Shown in pieces: positions 11,072 to 21,136 of a DNA stretch of 25,910 bases. Both the position numbers and the translations under genes were made by a program. Under the pieces are notes generated by a model that was not told the origin of the DNA, searched no databases, and saw only the letters and a program-made list of their open reading frames with translations. Origin of the DNA: Saccoglossus kowalevskii (Eukaryota > Hemichordata > Enteropneusta > Harrimaniidae); the NCBI RefSeq assembly GCF_000003605.2, contig NW_003107588.1:405235-431144 (forward strand), given 5' to 3'. Every line of letters begins with the position of its first letter. The stretch's first letter is position 1.

Positions 11072-11842
11072 GTGAGATTAAATGAACATTATATTTCAAA
11101 TTTTTATATTTACTATCTTTGTGTTTAAACGTAATACACTTTTGTTCGTCATGGTAGTTCATACAGCAAATACGATCTTCTCTGAGGCAATATTGTAATA
11201 CACTATGAAATCGCCAAAATATAGACAAGACGTGTTGCTGTCATAGGCAGCAAAATGAGTGAGTAATTTGAGAAACTGACACAGTGAAAGTATTATTTAT
11301 ACTTATGACATCAATATACCCAGTACACATATACAAATATACAGAAGTTCATTGTCGTAATTTTTTTGCTGACTTTCAGGTTTGACATACATGTGTCAGT
11401 GATATACAACACATCATTATCCAGTCCAGTGTGTTATCATATACCAAACGAACTGTTTTGATCTCCGTGAATATGGACTGATAAATATGGCATTTATAAA
11501 TAAACATTTTCTGCCAACATAGACAGTGTAATTTCTACCTGAGTGGTCACGTGTACTTGTGTTTGGCCTGGCCTGGAATTATCCATAGTAGGAACATCGT
11601 TACATAGCCCTGTCATGTAGTTCGTGGGCAAATACAGTATACATCATCATAAGGTCAGGAGAGCAAGAGTGACATTGAATGCTTGACAAAATCATCACCT
11701 GCTACCCCATATTTGTCCATCATAAATTACATTAGGGTGTGATATGCGACAATGATGCCACGCGAATTGCAATATCCACAAATATAAGCAATGCTATATT
11801 TCTAGAAATCCTTGAAAACTAGTGAGTTTGCTTGCTTTTCAG

Positions 11843-11929
11843 CCAGACATCAGAAGTGTCCTTGTATATTCACAAAGCGTATATTTAAGACTTGCGTATC
11901 ACGTTTTGGAAACATGTAGGAACTTTTGA
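11843..11929 (+). CDS. Possible internal or terminal exon, 28 codons
   Basis: A very good splice acceptor (TTTGCTTGCTTTTCAG, ending 11842) is followed by an open frame that begins PDIRSVLVYSQSVYLRLAYH and stops at TGA 11927-11929. It lies downstream of the predicted promoter and donor at 11071 on the same strand, so it could be the second exon of that unit. The region between 11072 and 11842 shows only intron-like sequence. No domain is recognisable, and the frame is too short to prove coding. Confidence 0.2.
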   Translation, partial: PDIRSVLVYSQSVYLRLAYHVLETCRNF

Positions 11930-12820
11930 ACCAATCACTGTTAAATGTTTAGATTTAAATAGAACGTATATGACAGCTTTCTGCCATTAACATTAGTAGT
12001 GGTAAAGTTTTAGTTTAATTTGTCAGCATAAATAAGTCACCAAGTTGCTGAAAACGAGTGTAGATACAAATTGTTTATTTTTTGTATTTTGTACTATATA
12101 ATGTACATTACAACTAATTTTACATCCTCCCCTAGCACAATTATATTGTATATATACACTGAGGATTATAAGGGCAATTCCAAATTTCAGTGATGTTTGA
12201 AATAGACTAGATTTATTTATAATAATTACAGGTCTTGAAAAAGATTTTAGCCACAATAAGTCAAATTGTACTGTGTAGTACCTTAGTTTGTGTATTAGCT
12301 TAGGGAGTACACAAAAAATGCTCATAGGCGTCTAAATTATAATGTGCCTGTTTTACAGAATACACTTAGGGAGTCTTACTAGCAAGTATTGGGTTACATT
12401 TCTTCGTGTAGCCAGTGGACTTATTGCTGCTCAACAGAACATCGGACTACCACGATTGTTTTATGGTGGTCACTGTACGGCTTTTAACGGGTTTGACTGG
12501 AGCTTCATGGCACAATTCTTAGTGTTCGGATATCTAGAACAAGGAGCCCCAAAATTGAAGATTTACGTGGCGTGTGATTCACACTGGGTTAGACTATTAC
12601 AATTTATTAGTGAACACTTATATGATCTATAGGAAACAGATGTGGGTGTTTATGTCACCGGATGATTGGCTTGTGTGTACAATCTTTAAGTATTAAATTC
12701 AATGCCACAGGATATCGCCATCTTCATTAAGTATATTCTTTCATCCGTGTACATTTTAATTAGTCTAGTGTATTTATAACATTGAGGTAAAAATGTGGTG
12801 TACATAAGTCAAAACACGAG
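11930..12820 (+). repeat. Tandem segment copy A
   Basis: First of three diverged copies of the same segment. Shared landmarks with copy B are AATCACTGTTAAATG at the left edge, CCCCTAGCAC near 12133, the TTACAGAATA...CTTAGGGAG block at 12354 and a right-hand part (TTCATTAAGTATATTC... to ~12805). It shares CAGTGATGTTTGAAATA with copy C. It lacks a ~300 bp middle part that copies B and C share (13140-13490 in B). Confidence 0.7.
12342..12632 (+). CDS. Hypothetical 96-codon frame in copy A, probably an exon from 12359
   Basis: The frame is open from ATG 12342 to TAG after 12632. A splice acceptor (GCCTGTTTTACAG, ending 12358) lies just inside it, so an exon starting at 12359 is more natural than the ATG. 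The product contains RVASGLIAAQQNIGLPRLFY and LKIYVACDSHWVRLLQFISE; I recognise no family. The homologous sites in copies B and C carry stops (TAG 13576-13578; TAA 15982-15984, a CAA to TAA change). Between A and C, 11 of 24 aligned codons before the stop differ in amino acid while only one differs silently, which argues against long-term purifying selection on this frame. It may be an exon of the unit starting at 10708, possibly with the ATP-grasp frame farther on. Confidence 0.3.
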   Translation: MCLFYRIHLGSLTSKYWVTFLRVASGLIAAQQNIGLPRLFYGGHCTAFNGFDWSFMAQFLVFGYLEQGAPKLKIYVACDSHWVRLLQFISEHLYDL

Positions 12821-12829
12821 GGCATGCGC

Positions 12830-12851
12830 GCACAAGTTGTGCAACTTGTGC
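12830..12851. repeat. Perfect inverted repeat at the junction of copies A and B
   Basis: GCACAAGTTG (12830-12839) and CAACTTGTGC (12842-12851) are exact reverse complements separated by two bases. The palindrome lies between the end of copy A similarity and the start of copy B similarity. It could mark the duplication junction. Confidence 0.85.
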
Positions 12852-14042
12852 AACAATCACTGTTAAATGTTTCATTTTGAATAAAAACTGATAATCGGTA
12901 TAAACTTGTATAATTTATAAACACCACTCACTGTAGTACTGGAAAAGTTGACATTTATAAATGTTTATGCTATGTACGAATCTATTTACATCAAAATAAC
13001 TTACAATTAATTTTACTGTCAATTGTGAAAGATCATTGTTAAAATGGGCTCTTGACATGTGTCTATAAAAGTGATAATTCACGTGAACATCCCCTAGCAC
13101 CATTGTATTGAATATGTATATATCACATATACATTGAGATATAACGTACTTCAGTACTTCACAAAGAAGGACATTGTAGTTACGTCGCCTGTGCCGAACA
13201 CAAAACCAGCACATATACGAAAGTTTGTTACCTTCTATATAACGTCTCAACTCCCCAGCATAGAGATACGTGTCAACAACTGTTCATAACCAAATAACAT
13301 CGCAGTAATTAATAGTCTGTGTAATAAATATACCCCCAACCAATTACATTTAATCATAATTTATTTTAAAATATTTTATTTTTACAGTCACAAAACACGC
13401 AAGATCGTCCTGTCACGACCTTCACCTATACCATAATACAAACACAGATTACAAGTACGTGACAGGAAATTTAGGCCATGTGGTACTTTGTTACTCTCCC
13501 TTTGTGATCATAAGGGCCTATGCTATAATGTGCCTGTCTTACAGAATATACTTAGGGAGACTTAATAGAAAGATTTAGGTTGCAACTCTCCGTGTTCTCA
13601 GTAGAAATATGGCTGCTCAAGAGGGCATATATAGGACTTCCACGATTGTTTTATAGAATTCACTGAACGGCTTTTACCGGGTTTGACTGTGGCTTCATTG
13701 TATCTTTGATAGTATTTGGATTGCTTTATTCAAACCTGGAAGTTGACGTAACTGTGTTTTGCTCATGTAAGTAATAAAAACCATAAACCTTTTTTTTAAC
13801 TCTGTGTGTTAACTGTCTTGACCGACATTCCACATACATTGAAGATTTTCAGGACATTTTTCTCATACTGGGTAATACCGTTAAAGTTTATTTAGTGGAA
13901 ACTTATAAAACACGTGTGATCCTCGTTAAGTATTTCTCTTCATTCATGTCAAATAAGATGAGTCGGATGTAATTATCACAGTCAGGTTTAAACGTGATGT
14001 GCATACAATATATATATATTAACAAATCAGATGTGGAACAAC
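12852..14042 (+). repeat. Tandem segment copy B
   Basis: Second copy. It starts with AATCACTGTTAAATG as copy A does. It shares with copy C the stretch 13140-13490 (landmarks CATAACGTCT-like, ACAACTGTTCATAAC, CGCAGTAATT and ATATACCC) and the block 13545-13990, including ACCGGGTTTGACTG and TTCATTCATGTCAAATAAG. It ends with an intact version of the site (CAGTCAGGTTTAAACGTG) that is split by a transposon in copy C. Confidence 0.75.
13545..13760 (+). pseudogene. Broken copy-B counterpart of the 96-codon frame
   Basis: After an acceptor ending at 13544 the sequence aligns with 12359 onward in copy A. The homologous frame hits TAG at 13576-13578, and several small indels follow. A donor-like GTAAGT follows at ~13767, and later sequence resembles the 3' part of the copy-A frame again. 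This suggests that copy A either lost an intron-like insert or was differently arranged. Confidence 0.4.
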
Positions 14043-14046
14043 TTAA

Positions 14047-14288
14047 GGTAGAGATGCAGGTTTGTGGGCACTTGGGGTGAATTTTCTTTTTATTATCCAA
14101 ACAGTCTTGGCTATAGGCTATAGAATAGTGGAACATACTCAAAAAACAATTTCAAAATATAGATATCAGGTGCAAACATTCTCTCTTTTGAATGCTTAGC
14201 AAGATTTAGCAAGGCTGTAAATAATAAAAAAAAGAAACATGGTGAAAGAAGGAAATGACGGGATCTCCATATTATGCACTATATTTAA
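14047..14288 (+). mobile_element. Truncated inverted-repeat transposon, left end only
   Basis: The 13-base terminal sequence GGTAGAGATGCAG (14047-14059) preceded by TTAA (14043-14046) is the same left end as in the complete element at 16409. The similarity continues to 14288, where it stops abruptly at another TTAA and the ATP-grasp-like sequence begins. No matching right end is found between here and 16400. Its insertion site is about 55 bases away from the one used in copy C, so it appears to be a separate insertion. Confidence 0.65.
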
Positions 14289-14772
14289 AGGCCCTTCAGT
14301 GGAATCGTCCTTCCTTACCTACCATAAATATTATACAAAACGTTTTCTGGATCAAGATCCACTACCTTATAAATATGGCGTTATTCAGGCTAACATGTCG
14401 ACAGAAGACATTATCGAAGTAGGTAAACAAGTTATAGGGAAGAACGGCCTATTCATAAAACCTGCAACTCGTTGTTCCAGTCAAGGTATTGCTTGTGTAA
14501 AATCAATCGAAAAGTTGCCAATGGCCGTTCAACAGCTCAAGCAACTTCCAAATCCGAAAGTCGACATCGGTTTTCTCAATCAATACATCAACGTGAAGTC
14601 ATACCCTTACGCAGTACAAGATACTATTATGGTAGAAGAATATGTACCTGGTCACCGACTGATTCAAGCAGAATGTTGTGTACAGAATGGTCAAATAATC
14701 CATTGGGCTACAGCTGAAGGTTGTGAAACCTTTTCATCATTATCAACATGGGTTCTTGACATGGGTTTATGA
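14239..14772 (+). CDS. ATP-grasp-like protein fragment, 177 codons
   Basis: An uninterrupted frame runs from ATG 14239 (an in-frame TAA lies just upstream) to TGA 14770-14772. Residues 18-37 (GPSVESSFLTYHKYYTKRFL) match the conserved start of ATP-grasp ligase domains, in which a DK/TK pair precedes the nucleotide-binding strands. K74 in LFIKPATRCSSQGI is the expected ATP-binding lysine with its small-residue loop. E133-E134 in MVEEYVPGHRL is the hinge that contacts adenine. The frame ends before the C-terminal half with the Mg-binding Glu/Asn and catalytic Arg residues, so a stand-alone enzyme is unlikely. Family members join carboxylic acids to amines using ATP; a carnosine-synthase-like or D-Ala-D-Ala-ligase-like relative is my guess. 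The first 16 codons lie in transposon-shared sequence. It may be an exon, a captured fragment or a pseudogene. Confidence 0.6.
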   Translation: MVKEGNDGISILCTIFKGPSVESSFLTYHKYYTKRFLDQDPLPYKYGVIQANMSTEDIIEVGKQVIGKNGLFIKPATRCSSQGIACVKSIEKLPMAVQQLKQLPNPKVDIGFLNQYINVKSYPYAVQDTIMVEEYVPGHRLIQAECCVQNGQIIHWATAEGCETFSSLSTWVLDMGL

Positions 14773-15908
14773 GTATATATATATATGCGTAGACAGAAAA
14801 ATTAAGACACGACTACATGAGTAAAGTTCACTCTACAGTACTGTTTCGTAAGGTACATGGAGTACCTCACTCATCAGGAGTTAAGACTTTATTAAATAAA
14901 CCACCGAATATATATATATATATATACTGAGAAATATAGGGTTAACTCCGAATTCCAGTGATGTTCGAAATAAACTAGATTTATGTATGGACACTAAATA
15001 CATAAATGTTTACTAATAATATTTACAGGGGTTGAAACACAATGTAGCCGCCAAGTAAGGTCCAAGTGAAAAGACTCAACCAAAAAGACTAAAAACGTAT
15101 GGTACGAGTCCCCCAATTCCGAGTGATACACAAAACAAGTCTTTAATGCAATAGTTCAGAAATATTACCCTTAACAGCAATGGCAGTAATAACAGTGAGT
15201 ACAGACATGGATAGGGATTATTAAATGTTAATTATACACACAATAAGCAAACACAGTTTCTATAATGGTATCAGTACACACGATTAGTAATTTGGTGATG
15301 GTCCGTAGCAACGTGTCGAGATATGTCTAAGCAATACTCACAGTTCAAGAAGATGAGATAAACATGGTATATCTTCAAATAAGTAAATTTAATAGTCGGC
15401 GGAGTTAATTTGCAGCACTCAAATCTCATTCCCAAACTCGCACATTGTTAGCCAGTGACCACATGTATGAAAGTTCGTTTCATCTTTTTAACAACTCGGC
15501 TCATAATTACATCACACTCATAACGTCTTAACTCCACAGCTTGAATATAATTTAATACATATAATCTACAACAGTTCATAACAGGCTATAACACCGCAGT
15601 AATTCATAATTTGCGCATAAAATATACCCTGAACCAAAATATTCAATTATAATATATTTTAACTGAAATATTTTACTTCTAAATTTAAAAAAAACACACA
15701 GGATCAGCCTGTTACGACGCCTGTCGTGTCACAACTTTCCTGTCCACAAGCCATATTAATTCTATCGTATACAATCTAAAATCGACTTTCCCCTATACTA
15801 TACTACATCAAATTACAAGTACGAAACACATTAATCCACGTAGTACTTTGTAGTACTTAGTGAGTACAATGTTCACAGTGACATATGTTTAATGTGCTTG
15901 TTTTACAG

Positions 15909-16110
15909 AATAAACTTAGGGAGTCTTGATGTAAAGTTTTATATTACATCTCTTCGTGTTCTCAGTGGAATTATGACTGCTTAACAGGGTATATATATGA
16001 TTGGACTATTCACTATTCAGTAAACAGCTTTTACCGGGTTTGATTGGAGCTTCATTGTATCTTTGATAGTCGTTTATTTGAGCCTGGAAGTTGTCGTAAC
16101 TCAAAGGTAA
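15909..16110 (+). pseudogene. Broken copy-C counterpart of the 96-codon frame
   Basis: It follows an acceptor TTGTTTTACAG ending at 15908. The frame aligned with copy A stays open for 24 codons (INLGSLDVKFYITSLRVLSG in the first 20) and then meets TAA at 15982-15984, where copy A has CAA. Later parts (ACCGGGTTTGATTGGAGCTTC) still match copies A and B. Confidence 0.45.
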
Positions 16111-16408
16111 TACAAACTATGAACTATATTTAAATAATGTGTGTCTTCGGATAGCTGGACCAACGTGGCACATATTTTAGTGATTTACAGGACATCTGTT
16201 TATACTGGGTAAGACCGTTACAGTTTCTTTAGTGAAAACTTATGAAACACATTTTATCTGTTTTTCGTCATCGGAAGATTTTATTCCACAGACACTTTTG
16301 TTTTTTCATGAACGCTATAATTGGTCGCATGCAACATCCTCATTAAGTTTTTCCTTTCATTCATGTCAAATAAGCTGCGTCGGGTGTATTTATCACAGTC
16401 AGGTTTAA

Positions 16409-17300
16409 GGTAGAGATGCAGGTTTGTGAGCACTTGGGAGTGAAATTATTTTTTTTTGGTTTTTATTATCCAAACAGTCTTGGCTATAGACTGTTAACAT
16501 TTTGTAGAATTGTGAATAGTGGAACATACTCAAAAAACGATTTTAAAATATAGATAACAGGTGCAAACATTCTCTGTTTTGAATGCTTAGCAAGATTTAG
16601 CAAGGCTGTACAAAATAATAAAAAAGAAACGTAGTGAAAAAAGTAAATGACGGGATCTCCATATTATGCACTATATTTAACTTTTAACAAAACGATAATA
16701 CATTTAAATTTGAAACTGTTACAGCCATTTTAATTATTTTAATAATTGTTATGCGAATTAGCAATTATCTCAGCTTCTTTTTAGTGCACATCCCAGAACT
16801 TTAAAAAAATAGCTTTTAGACGCTTTGACCTTTTGTTTTGAAATTTTCACAAATGACTGACAATGTGTCTATCTTCAAAACACCGTCGGGGAATAGTTTT
16901 TGGTTGAACAGTGTTACATCAATCGTACAGACAACTAGCCTGGGTGTTAATTTATGCATAAACTTGAAGTAGTGAAATTTGGGCAGCTGCCCTGCAAAAT
17001 TGACAACTGGTAAACAGTTTTCAAGACGACACTTTCTTCATAGTAAACAGATGTACCCACAAACCAATTTTGACACGAAACAGAAGCATGGTTTAGGAGC
17101 TAATTTTTTTCACTTTTGACCAAAAAAGCGCATTTTTGTGCATATTTCAAACAACAGTGTCCATAAAAAAAATTACTAAAAAAAAATTAAAATTCATTCA
17201 ATAAGCCTTCCGAAAATATATAGTTTTGTGAACAAGGGAGGTCATCTTGGTTTCCTAATTAACTAATTAAAATACCTGTCAGGTAAACTGCATCTCTACC
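16409..17300. mobile_element. Complete non-autonomous inverted-repeat DNA transposon (892 bp)
   Basis: The ends are perfect 13 bp inverted repeats (GGTAGAGATGCAG at 16409-16421; CTGCATCTCTACC at 17288-17300), flanked on both sides by TTAA (16405-16408 and 17301-17304). Copy B of the surrounding segment has the uninterrupted site CAGGTTTAAACGTG at 13982-13995, so target duplication is shown directly. TTAA is the target of piggyBac-superfamily elements. Because the terminal bases are symmetrical, a TA duplication with 14 bp ends (Tc1/mariner style) would give the same sequence. No transposase frame is present, so it must have been moved by another element's enzyme. The left 272 bp also occur at 14047-14288. 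Confidence 0.8.
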
Positions 17301-17304
17301 TTAA

Positions 17305-19228
17305 ACGTGGTGTATATAAAACATATATACAAAGCCTGATTTATAACACCTTGAGTAAAATGTGTATCCATTTTACTTTAATGAATAATATATTATGACG
17401 TAAAATACGGAGGAGGTCTTTGTGGGGCTTCTCTGTATTTAGGAGCTTTGATCTTATCTTCAATACAGGTCTAATAGTTAAATTATTACACATGTTTGTG
17501 AGGGTAATATCACGATTTGTTGCCTGCCCAAGGGATTGTGGTCATGACAATAATATTTATGATGCAAGAGCCGAATGACCAAGTGTTATGCATGTTATCA
17601 CATCGAACATACATCAACCATGCACAATCACATCTACCATACATCACTCACACCCGCTCTCCCACAAATAACAACACTTATATTTGAAGTATGCAATATT
17701 TTATTTTATCTATTATAACAAGTTTCACATTACTCAATAACATACATACATTGTTTGCTGAAAAAGCTGCGAAATACATTCAGTAAAGTTTATTTTCAGC
17801 CACGGATACTCTTTTTAGTAACCGTGTTTCAGTAGTGTGAATCACTCAATTTATTTGATACTCGCTAGATACTAATGACAAAGTGCCGTGGACGTGACTA
17901 AAATGATTTTCTAATTGAGGTACCACACCTATTCACAAGTCACACAGCTTTAGAGCGTTTCCGGTTAGCATCGGCGTGGAACGTGTAGAAATGCTTACAG
18001 CGTAGAACGTGCCGCAGCGATCCCGGCTGCGACATTTTCAGTGGCGACTTTGCCGTACATTTTTGCTTCATATAAAAATACACTAAACATTAAAACTGGG
18101 TATCTTACTTAATATCAATTCTGACACGTTCACTTTCTATTTTGGATTGCCAAAGTTTCTTCAAAACCTTGAAAGCAGTCACAAAAACAACAGTGCCCGG
18201 GGCATCATCAGTGCAGCGAACGACAATTTGTTATGTGCAGTATCGTTGCGCAATAGTTACAGTGACGTTATGTGATATACCCATGTAATATTCACTTAGT
18301 GGTCAATATACCATGTAATATCCATTTTTATTCAATGTCATGTGACCGAGTTTCAACTAATCACAGTATGCGCAACAGAAGTGAGATGTGATAAACATTT
18401 CTGGTAGCGTGCTTATCTTAAGTCTTCTCCCTTCAGATCGTCCGTTCGGGTGGAATCATTTGGTGAAAGTATATCAACACAATTGAGGCAGTGCAGGGAA
18501 GTAAATATACTGCTAACAATTACAATAACAACACAATATATACGGTTTTCTTCACTTTAATAAATTAATAGTACGGGGTGCTTGTCACTGGAACCAGCAA
18601 GGAATGGGAATATATAGTAAACAAATAAAACTTGAGACATAACCAAACAAAGATTACTGCATAGCGCGTCTTCATATTACCCCCCTTTTATGGGCTCCCA
18701 GCTCACTGGAGACAGGAATCAGAATCACAGGATGTTACAGAAACAAGTCAGGTCACATTCCTCAGAAAGGTTTCCACACATGTTTCAACTTAAATACTCC
18801 AACTAAATTATAGCCATGCACACAATAAAATATATCCAACAAAATCTCAAAATAGCGGACAAATCAGTGTATAGAGAATGCCAATTTTGGTAGTGGAATA
18901 AACCATCATTGAAATAGGAGACTCATGTTGATGATGTAATATCTATTTTCATTGCCAACAACTCTAGACTCGGCACATTTCAATGTATTTCACAATCAGG
19001 GCCACTGTCTGGGACATGGATGTATGTATATAACATTCTGCTGACAACACAATCTAGTGACTGTATCAGCAGTCTATAATAAACATGTGCAATGGATTGT
19101 TGCAAAATATCCAAACATGTGCTTTTTATTCACACATCAAGAGCTCTGCTTTACACTTGCAATTTATGTCACAATATTTTAATTTTCAAAAATAAATTAT
19201 TTTCCCGCGATTTTCGTTTAATCGTTGA
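17305..19228. other. Gene-free stretch before the retroelement
   Basis: I see no exon, RNA gene or LTR here. Small features are a loose CATACATC-type repeat at 17608-17650, a GC-richer patch at 17960-18060 and a doubled motif of the form ATGTAATATYCA at 18284 and 18313. The 5' LTR, primer-binding site and gag of the following retroelement would be expected here, but I cannot find them. Confidence 0.45.
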
Positions 19229-19715
19229 ATGAATAGTGCCTGCGAAAGAGGGGCATTTTGCATTTCAATCCATTCGTCTCTGAACCAAGCAGGACTGGAG
19301 GTGCTACAACAATTTGTTGGGTCTTTGAACGAGACAGAAGTGGAAGTAAATGGTATTGGTTGTCATACACTAGTTGACTCTGGACCACAAGTAACGATCA
19401 TAACCAAAGTTTTCCGCGCTATTCATGCTCAACTATCCAGTGTAAAGCCTGAATCTACTAATATTACCATTAAAGAGACAAAATGTACTGCATTAAGGTG
19501 TAATTTGTTTGGACGTGACATTTCTAGGTCGAACATATAAACGAGTTCCTGCATTCGTGGATTCTACAACAGAGTATCGTGAACAAGTGTCTTTGTTGGT
19601 TGGAACAAATGTCATAAGGACTAGCCAAAATGACTTTAGAGCCTTTCATGGTCGCTGCTACCATCGTCGTGTCAAACAGACCTATGGTACTCAACATACA
19701 GAGACAGAGACATAG
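19229..19715 (+). pseudogene. Retrotransposon aspartic protease remnant
   Basis: In the frame from 19229, residues ~51-61 read LVDSGPQVTII. This is the retropepsin active-site triad DSG, with proline where Ala or Ser is usual. After a frameshift, the frame from 19509 gives RVPAFVDS and SLLVGTNVIRTSQ, which corresponds to the late protease strand with the usual LLGTNV block. The sequence from 19715 to about 20035 is a protease-RT linker (reads VELGGKTGCIEQA and IPPGKEVHIPC in one frame) and contains stops such as that in CQVPS followed by TGA. Confidence 0.75.
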
Positions 19716-20040
19716 GGAAAGTAGAACTAGGTGGTAAAACGGGATGCATCGAACAAGCCAAATACAGTGGCCGTCGACCCATGAATATACCTCCTGGGAA
19801 GGAAGTTCACATTCCTTGCCAGGTTCCTAGTTGAGCTGCTAAGTCAATGTATACTACTCTCATCAGAGGCCCATACACTAGAGTACTGCCTGATGGTTTA
19901 GCAATTGGGAAAGTGGTGACTGATGTGGAGGATGGACACACCAATGTAAACCATGCACGTATTCCCCCAAACCTTTGGTTATCTGACCCAGGACATGTAT
20001 AGCAGATAGTTAGTGAAGAAGAGGCAAACCGGTGCCCACC

Positions 20041-20680
20041 ATGTTAATTTACTTCACCAACTTCTTGAGTATCTTTGAATAAGACCTAAGCAGATTGAAA
20101 ATGATGTTGGACAGATTAGGTCAGCATGGATTGAAACTGAAACTGAAGAGTAATCTACTCTGGCGAAAAGTGGGTTATCTTAGTCATGTAGTGTCAGCAG
20201 AGCGTATTAGTACATATCCCGACAAGTTACTGGCCTCAGCCTAAGAATCAGAAGGAACTTGTGCAAATGATCACAAGAAGTTAGCTCCCCCATTCAACTG
20301 GTCTAATGAGTGTGAAGATGTATTCCAATGCCTTAAGAATATTTTTTTGTCTGCCCTGATTCTGCGCTATACTAATTTTTCTCAACCATTCATAGTACAG
20401 ACCGATGCTTCACAGGAAGGTCAGGGTGTTGTTCTTGTACAGAAACAAGATGGAATAGACAGAGTCATTTCTTACTGCAGTCGGGGTCTATCCCCTTCAG
20501 AGACAAGATATCATGCTCACAAGCTAGAATTAGTATGCCTCAAGTGGGCTGTTACTGACAAACAGCGAGACTACTTGTATGGAAACTACTTCAATGTACT
20601 TACAGATAATAACCCTCTAGTCTATGTCATGTCTACAGCGAAGCTGGGTGCAACAGGTAAGCGCTGGGTCACTGGCAGCG
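20041..20680 (+). pseudogene. RT tail and RNase H remnant
   Basis: The N-terminal and central RT is deleted. Sequence resumes at the catalytic strand, but the YxDD position reads LIYFTNFLSI, so both aspartates are lost. A stop follows, and then the end of the RT (MMLDRLGQHGLKLKLKS, KVGYLSHVVS). From 20281 the tether and RNase H are recognisable. FIVQTDASQEGQGVVLVQ, ISYCSRGLS, LELVCLKWAV and LTDNNPLVY carry the Asp, Glu and Asp expected in the RNase H active site. The frame 20347-20721 is intact over this domain, but it runs on into unrelated sequence after a deletion at ~20655. Confidence 0.85.
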
Positions 20681-20699
20681 TTAACATTTTGTGCTCCCC

Positions 20700-21136
20700 T
20701 GGTCAGCATTCGAACCTCTGAACCAATGGAACTCATTTGCATAGATTTCATAACACTTGAGCCATCAAAAGGAGGCATTGAAAACATTTTAGTCGTCACA
20801 AATCGTTTCACATGATATGTTCAGGCTTACCCAACTGCTAACCAAATATAGCCAGTATGGAATTCCACAATGTATCAATGCAGACCAAGGAAGAAACTTT
20901 GAAAGTGCCCTCATCAAGGAACTATTTAGGCTCACCAACATCACCAAAACTCACACTACTCCATACCACCCCAAGGAGAATAGTATGACTACAGAATCAA
21001 CCAAACCCTATTAAACATTATAGCTCACCGTCCATGTATATAACTGCACTCGTCACAAGTCCACCAGTTATGCACCTTACTTTCTCCTATTCGGTCACAA
21101 TCCATGTCTTCCAGTAGACCTAATTTTCAATAGCTA
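20700..21136 (+). pseudogene. Retrotransposon integrase remnant
   Basis: The zinc-binding HHCC region is missing. The core begins with PMELICIDFITLEP (first catalytic Asp) and KGGIENILVVTNRFT, then a TGA at 20813 and YVQAYPTAN. About 30 codons are deleted, and then YGIPQCINADQGRNFES (second Asp) and TTPYHPKEN follow. In another frame from 21045, RHKSTSYAPYFLLFGHNPCL is the conserved downstream part of gypsy integrases. Frames and stops differ between pieces, so no enzyme can be made. Confidence 0.85.

Larger units (their letters stand above)
14900..17345 (+). repeat. Tandem segment copy C, interrupted by a transposon
   Basis: Third copy. It opens with an AT run followed by CCAGTGATGTTCGAAATA (as in copy A near 12190). 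It continues through the ~15420-15730 stretch shared with copy B and the CTTAGGGAG block at 15909. At 16404 it is split by a complete inverted-repeat transposon, and similarity to copy B resumes at 17301 (TTAAACGTGGTGT versus TTAAACGTGATGT). Confidence 0.7.

Noticed and set aside
12023..13250. Minus-strand frames of 100 and 111 codons in segments A and B
   Set aside because: They lie at partly homologous places, but the similarity is that of the DNA duplication and the frames do not align residue by residue. No domain is seen.
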